Assembly: GCA_046086245.1 (NCBI GenBank)
Contig: JBJSXB010000141.1
Location: forward strand, 1 to 10,182
DNA length: 10,182 nucleotides
Direction: 5' to 3'
Source: F1-20-MAGs016 sp046086245
GTDB lineage: Bacteria; Planctomycetota; Planctomycetia; Pirellulales; UBA1268
Shown in pieces: positions 6,507 to 10,182 of this stretch. A model generated the notes under the pieces. It was not told where the DNA came from. It saw nothing but the letters and a program-made list of their open reading frames with translations, and made no database searches. Every line of letters starts with the position of its first letter. The stretch's first letter is position 1. A program made the translations under genes and the position numbers.

Positions 6507-9155
6507 ATGGCGGTTCGCTTCGACAAGTTCACGATCAAGGGTCAGGAGGCGGTGCAGCGGTCGATCGACGCCGCCGCGGAGCGCGGCAATCCGCAGGCCA
6601 CGCCGGTCCATCTGTTGCACGCCCTGCTCGCCGAGCGCGAGGGGATCGTGCGCCCGCTGCTGGAGAAAATCGGTGTCGATCGGGCCCATCTGGAGCGGAT
6701 CGTCGAAGCGGAGTTGTCGCACCTTCCCAAGGTGCAGGGGGGGTCGCAGCCGCAGCCCGACCAGGAGCTGATGAAGGTGTTCGAGGGAGCGGTCGCGGAG
6801 TCGACCGCGATGAAGGATGAATTCGTCTCCACCGACCACTTGCTGCTGGCGCTGGCCAAGACGCCATCGAAGGCCAAGAGCCTCCTGCAACTCGGCGGCG
6901 TCGCCGAAAAGGATCTGCTGGCGGGGCTCCGTGCCGTCCGCGGCAGCAGCCGGGTGACCGACCAGAGCCCCGAGGAGAAGTTCCAGGCGCTCGAGAAGTA
7001 CGGCATCGACCTGGTGCAGCGGGCCAGCCAGGGGAAGCTCGACCCGGTGATCGGCCGTGACGCCGAGATCCGCCGCGTGATCCAGGTGCTGTCGCGCCGC
7101 ACGAAGAACAATCCGGTGCTCATCGGCGAGCCGGGGGTCGGCAAGACGGCGATCGCCGAGGGGTTGGCGCTGCGCATCGTGCAGTCGGACGTGCCGGAGA
7201 CGCTGCGCAACAAGCGGGTGATCGCGCTCGACCTTGGAGCGTTGGTGGCGGGCACGAAGTACCGCGGCGAGTTCGAGGACCGGCTCAAGGCGATCCTCCG
7301 CGAGGTGGAGAGCGCCGCCGGCGGCGTGATCCTGTTCATCGACGAATTGCACACGATGATCGGCGCCGGCGCGGCCGAAGGGGGTTCCGACGCGGCGAAC
7401 CTCCTCAAGCCGGCGCTCGCCCGCGGCGAGCTCCGCTGCATCGGTGCCACCACCCTCGACGAGTACCGCAAGCACATCGAGAAGGACGCCGCCCTCGAGC
7501 GCCGCTTCCAGCCGGTGATGGTCGGGGAGCCGAGCGTCGAGGACACGATCGCGATCCTCCGCGGGCTCAAGCCGCGGTACGAGGCCCATCACAAGGGGGT
7601 GAAGATCAAGGACTCGGCCCTCGTCGCCGCCGCCGAGCTTTCCAACCGCTATATCGCCGACCGCTTCCTCCCCGACAAGGCGATCGACCTCATGGACGAG
7701 GCGACCAGCCGGATCGCGATGGAGCTGCAGAGCGTGCCGAGCGAGATCGACGAGGTGCAGCGGCGTCTCGTGCAACTCGAATTGGCCGCCCGGCAACTCG
7801 CCGAGGAGACCGAGGAGCACGCCCGCGAACGCCTCGCCGAGATCGAGGAGGAGGCGGCCGGGCTGCGGAAGAAGCTCGCCAGCCTGCGCGAGCAGTGGGA
7901 AGCGGAGAAGAGCGGCGTCGGGAGCGCCGAGGAGCTGCGCCGCCAGCTCGACGCCGCCCAGGTCGCGTTCGACCAGGCCAACGTCCTCATCAAGGAGCGC
8001 CAGGCATCGGGCCTGCCGGTTGGCGAGGATCTCTACCAGCGTCTGTACGAGCTCGACCAGAAGCGCCGGGCGCTCGCCGCCCGTGCCGAGCAGGAGGAGG
8101 AGCAGCCCGCGGCGAAGGAAGCGAAGGAGGCCCCCTCCGGCAAACGCCTCCTGCGGCGCGAGGTCGGGCCCGAGGAGATCGCCGAGGTGGTCAGCGCCTG
8201 GACCGGCATTCCCGTGACGCGGCTCGTGGAGAGCGAGCGGGCCAAGTTGCTCGTGCTCGAGGACCGGCTCCACCAGCGGGTCGTCGGACAGGACGAAGCG
8301 GTCGAGGCGGTGAGCGACGCCGTGCGCCGCAGCCGCTCCGGGCTGCAGGATCCGAACCGGCCGATCGGGTCGTTCATTTTCTTGGGCCCCACGGGCGTCG
8401 GAAAGACGGAGCTCTGCAAGGCCCTGGCGGAAGTGCTGTTCGACGACGACAACGCGATGGTGCGCCTCGACATGAGCGAGTTCATGGAGAAGCACACGGT
8501 GTCGCGCCTCATCGGGGCCCCGCCCGGCTACGTCGGCTACGAGGAAGGAGGGCGGCTCACGGAGGCGGTGCGGCGTCGCCCCTATTCGGTGGTGCTCCTC
8601 GACGAGATCGAGAAGGCCCACCGCGACGTCTTCAACGTGCTGCTCCAGGTGCTCGACGACGGCCGCCTCACCGACAGCCTCGGCCACACGGTGGACTTCA
8701 CCAACACGATCGTGGTGATGACCAGCAACATCGGCAGTCAGGTGATCCAGGAGATCACCAAGGAGGGAGGGTCGCAGGAGGAGGTCCGGCAGGCGGTGAA
8801 GGAAGCGCTCCAGGCGCGGTTCCTCCCGGAGTTTCTCAATCGGATCGACGAGACGATCGTCTTCCACCCGCTCGACGAGCGTCACATCGAGCGGATCGTG
8901 CAGATCCAGGTGAAGCGGCTGGTCGACCAGGCGGCGCGGGCCGGGATCACCCTCGAGTGCACGCCGGGCGCCGTCGCGGAGATCGCCCGGCTCGGCTACG
9001 ATCCGGTCTACGGGGCGCGGCCACTGAAGCGGGTGATCCAGCAGCAGCTGCAAAACCCGCTCGCCCGCGAGCTGCTCTCCGGCCGGTTTCCCGAGGGCAG
9101 CCGGGTGCGGATCGATTTCCTGCAGGACGAGTTCACCTTCGGGCCGTCCGGCTGA
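6507..9155 (+). CDS. clpB: ATP-dependent disaggregase ClpB (Hsp100)
   Basis: ClpB is a cytoplasmic hexameric AAA+ machine that pulls polypeptides out of aggregates together with DnaK. The 882-residue protein has the full family layout: N-terminal Clp repeat domain (about 1-145), first AAA+ domain with Walker A GEPGVGKT at 207-214, pore loop KYRGEFE and Walker B with Asp279 and Glu280, a coiled-coil middle domain (about 405-550), and second AAA+ domain with Walker A GPTGVGKT at 627-634, pore loop GYVGYEEGG, Walker B with Asp699 and Glu700, and the C-terminal GYDPVYGARPLKR sensor-2 region. The middle domain distinguishes it from ClpA and ClpX, and there is no ClpP-binding IGF loop evident. Compared with E. 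coli ClpB (857 residues; Lys212 and Lys611) the two Walker lysines (213 and 633) are 21 residues further apart, owing mainly to a Glu/Ala/Lys-rich insertion near 529-549. It follows dnaK, with which it functionally pairs, and precedes a sulfotransferase gene by 21 bases. Confidence 0.98.
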   Translation: MAVRFDKFTIKGQEAVQRSIDAAAERGNPQATPVHLLHALLAEREGIVRPLLEKIGVDRAHLERIVEAELSHLPKVQGGSQPQPDQELMKVFEGAVAESTAMKDEFVSTDHLLLALAKTPSKAKSLLQLGGVAEKDLLAGLRAVRGSSRVTDQSPEEKFQALEKYGIDLVQRASQGKLDPVIGRDAEIRRVIQVLSRRTKNNPVLIGEPGVGKTAIAEGLALRIVQSDVPETLRNKRVIALDLGALVAGTKYRGEFEDRLKAILREVESAAGGVILFIDELHTMIGAGAAEGGSDAANLLKPALARGELRCIGATTLDEYRKHIEKDAALERRFQPVMVGEPSVEDTIAILRGLKPRYEAHHKGVKIKDSALVAAAELSNRYIADRFLPDKAIDLMDEATSRIAMELQSVPSEIDEVQRRLVQLELAARQLAEETEEHARERLAEIEEEAAGLRKKLASLREQWEAEKSGVGSAEELRRQLDAAQVAFDQANVLIKERQASGLPVGEDLYQRLYELDQKRRALAARAEQEEEQPAAKEAKEAPSGKRLLRREVGPEEIAEVVSAWTGIPVTRLVESERAKLLVLEDRLHQRVVGQDEAVEAVSDAVRRSRSGLQDPNRPIGSFIFLGPTGVGKTELCKALAEVLFDDDNAMVRLDMSEFMEKHTVSRLIGAPPGYVGYEEGGRLTEAVRRRPYSVVLLDEIEKAHRDVFNVLLQVLDDGRLTDSLGHTVDFTNTIVVMTSNIGSQVIQEITKEGGSQEEVRQAVKEALQARFLPEFLNRIDETIVFHPLDERHIERIVQIQVKRLVDQAARAGITLECTPGAVAEIARLGYDPVYGARPLKRVIQQQLQNPLARELLSGRFPEGSRVRIDFLQDEFTFGPSG

Positions 9156-9176
9156 AGCGCCGGGTGGCAGCCGGCG

Positions 9177-10178
9177 ATGACCGACCACGCCCCGATCCCG
9201 CGCGACGTGCTCGGCTGCATCGTGGCCGGCTACGAGAAGGGGGGCACGACCCTCGTCAAGGATCTTCTCCGCAACACCGGCCGGATGCGGAGTGCCTTCG
9301 AGGGGGGGCTGTTGCTCGCCGAGCGTCCCGCCGACGGCGTGCCCGAGCCCTATGCGACCCAGCTGGTGCAGTCGTGGGAGTTGCCCGGCGATTTCTTCGA
9401 GCGGTATCGCCGGTGCGACTCGTTCGCCGATGGCTATCGGCTGCTGCGCGAGTCGTCGTTCATCCGCCGCAAGGAGCTGCCGCTGATCGACAAGACGCCG
9501 CGGTACATGGCCTGCCTGGCCGACGTGCTGCGCCGCGCGCCGGGCACTCCGCTGGTGCTCGTGCTTCGCGACCCGCTCCAGGTGACCGGCTCATGGCTGC
9601 GGCTTGGCAACACCGTGTCCGACGCCGCCGCGGCGATCCGGCTGTCGACGCTGGGGCTCGTGGCCGCGCCGCGGGCGGCGCTCGCTGCGGTCTATCTCAT
9701 TCAACTCGCCGACGTGGTCGCGGATCCGGCAGGTACCTGCGCGTTGCTGCAGGCCTGGCTCGGTCGTGATCACGTGCCCTACGACGCGACACACCAACTC
9801 GGCACGGCGCCTCCCGGCGAGCCGCCGCCGCAGGGGGTTGATGCCACGCGTATCGCACTCGAGCGTCACCGGTCGGGCGATGAGGTGAGGGCGATCGAGG
9901 CCGAGCTCCACCGTCTGGTGCCCTGGGCCGGCCTGGTGGCGAAGATTCCGTCGGGGCCGCTCCCCGACGTGTTGGAAGCGGCCGGTGCGTTGTGGGATGC
10001 CGTGGCCGCGGACAGATCGCGGGAGGAATCGCGATTGGCGAAGGAACGCGAACGGGCGGCGGAGGAGGAGCGCGTTGCGGCCGGCGAGGCCCTGCCGTCG
10101 GACGATCCGGCGCGGGCATCCCGATCGGCATCGGGCGATGCCCCCGGCGGTGCCGCTTCGGGGCCGGCTGCCGAGTGA
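9177..10178 (+). CDS. PAPS-dependent sulfotransferase family protein
   Basis: The 333-residue protein has sulfotransferase-fold hallmarks: a 5'-phosphosulfate-binding loop GYEKGGTTL at 18-26, DKTPRY at 105-110, and the 3'-phosphate-binding segment VLRDPLQVTGSW at 129-140 with Arg131 and Ser139. A later stretch, LADVVADPAGTCALLQAWLG, matches the conserved region following the RYEDL motif of many family members. Such enzymes move sulfate from PAPS to a hydroxyl on a sugar, lipid or tyrosine; the acceptor here is unknown. The P-loop has Lys21 where Arg is usual, and Glu42 sits 21 residues later, the same spacing as from the P-loop Arg to the catalytic Glu in tyrosylprotein sulfotransferases. The last 55 or so residues are a charged Arg/Glu helix then an Ala/Gly/Ser tail. 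No signal peptide is evident, so it is probably cytoplasmic. The ATG lies 21 bases after clpB with no strong Shine-Dalgarno, which suggests readthrough from clpB. The gene ends 4 bases before the window edge. Family level is confident; specificity is not. Confidence 0.85.
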   Translation: MTDHAPIPRDVLGCIVAGYEKGGTTLVKDLLRNTGRMRSAFEGGLLLAERPADGVPEPYATQLVQSWELPGDFFERYRRCDSFADGYRLLRESSFIRRKELPLIDKTPRYMACLADVLRRAPGTPLVLVLRDPLQVTGSWLRLGNTVSDAAAAIRLSTLGLVAAPRAALAAVYLIQLADVVADPAGTCALLQAWLGRDHVPYDATHQLGTAPPGEPPPQGVDATRIALERHRSGDEVRAIEAELHRLVPWAGLVAKIPSGPLPDVLEAAGALWDAVAADRSREESRLAKERERAAEEERVAAGEALPSDDPARASRSASGDAPGGAASGPAAE

Positions 10179-10182
10179 CGCA

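Noticed and set aside
4032..9188. A 1718-codon open frame on the minus strand opposite dnaK and clpB
   Set aside because: Its translation is dominated by Leu, Arg, His, Asp and Val with no recognisable domain, and it lies opposite two strongly conserved genes. Long antisense frames are expected when the coding strand uses G/C-ending codons.

Overview
This window is a stretch of GC-rich bacterial chromosome, judged by eye at about two thirds or more G+C. It carries eight protein genes in two divergent blocks. Gene content and protein style suggest a planctomycete or near relative: a CM-PDT P-protein beside tpiA, secG, yicC and gmk, ClpB and DnaK with acidic or Ala-rich insertions, and a lone sulfotransferase. 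That placement is inference; there is no rRNA or other marker here to settle it.

Left block, minus strand, read from about 4200 down to 1: pheA (bifunctional chorismate mutase/prephenate dehydratase), tpiA (triosephosphate isomerase), secG (Sec translocon subunit), yicC (endoribonuclease-family protein) and gmk (guanylate kinase, cut by the window edge). The gaps are 82, 109, 91 and 55 bases, so a single operon is likely, although two of the gaps contain good hairpins that could separate or process the message. The genes are housekeeping functions without a shared pathway; yicC next to gmk is a common bacterial pairing.

Middle, 4087-4421: a 335-base divergent intergenic region. It holds a plausible sigma70-type promoter for the pheA operon and, in the dnaK leader, several short inverted repeats, two of which are mutually exclusive. 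I see no CIRCE element.

Right block, plus strand: dnaK (Hsp70), a 180-base gap with a long imperfect hairpin and a possible ECF-type promoter, clpB (Hsp100 disaggregase), then 21 bases later a sulfotransferase-family gene. DnaK and ClpB act together in dissolving aggregates, so their pairing makes functional sense. The grpE and dnaJ partners are not in the window. The sulfotransferase has no evident link to protein quality control and is the least ordinary gene here.

I found no mobile element, CRISPR array, tRNA or rRNA, and no convincing new multi-gene system. The items most worth a second look are the sulfotransferase (TPST-like spacing of active-site residues, Lys in place of the usual P-loop Arg, charged tail), the altered Phe-binding motifs in the PheA ACT domain, and the alternative hairpins in the dnaK leader.
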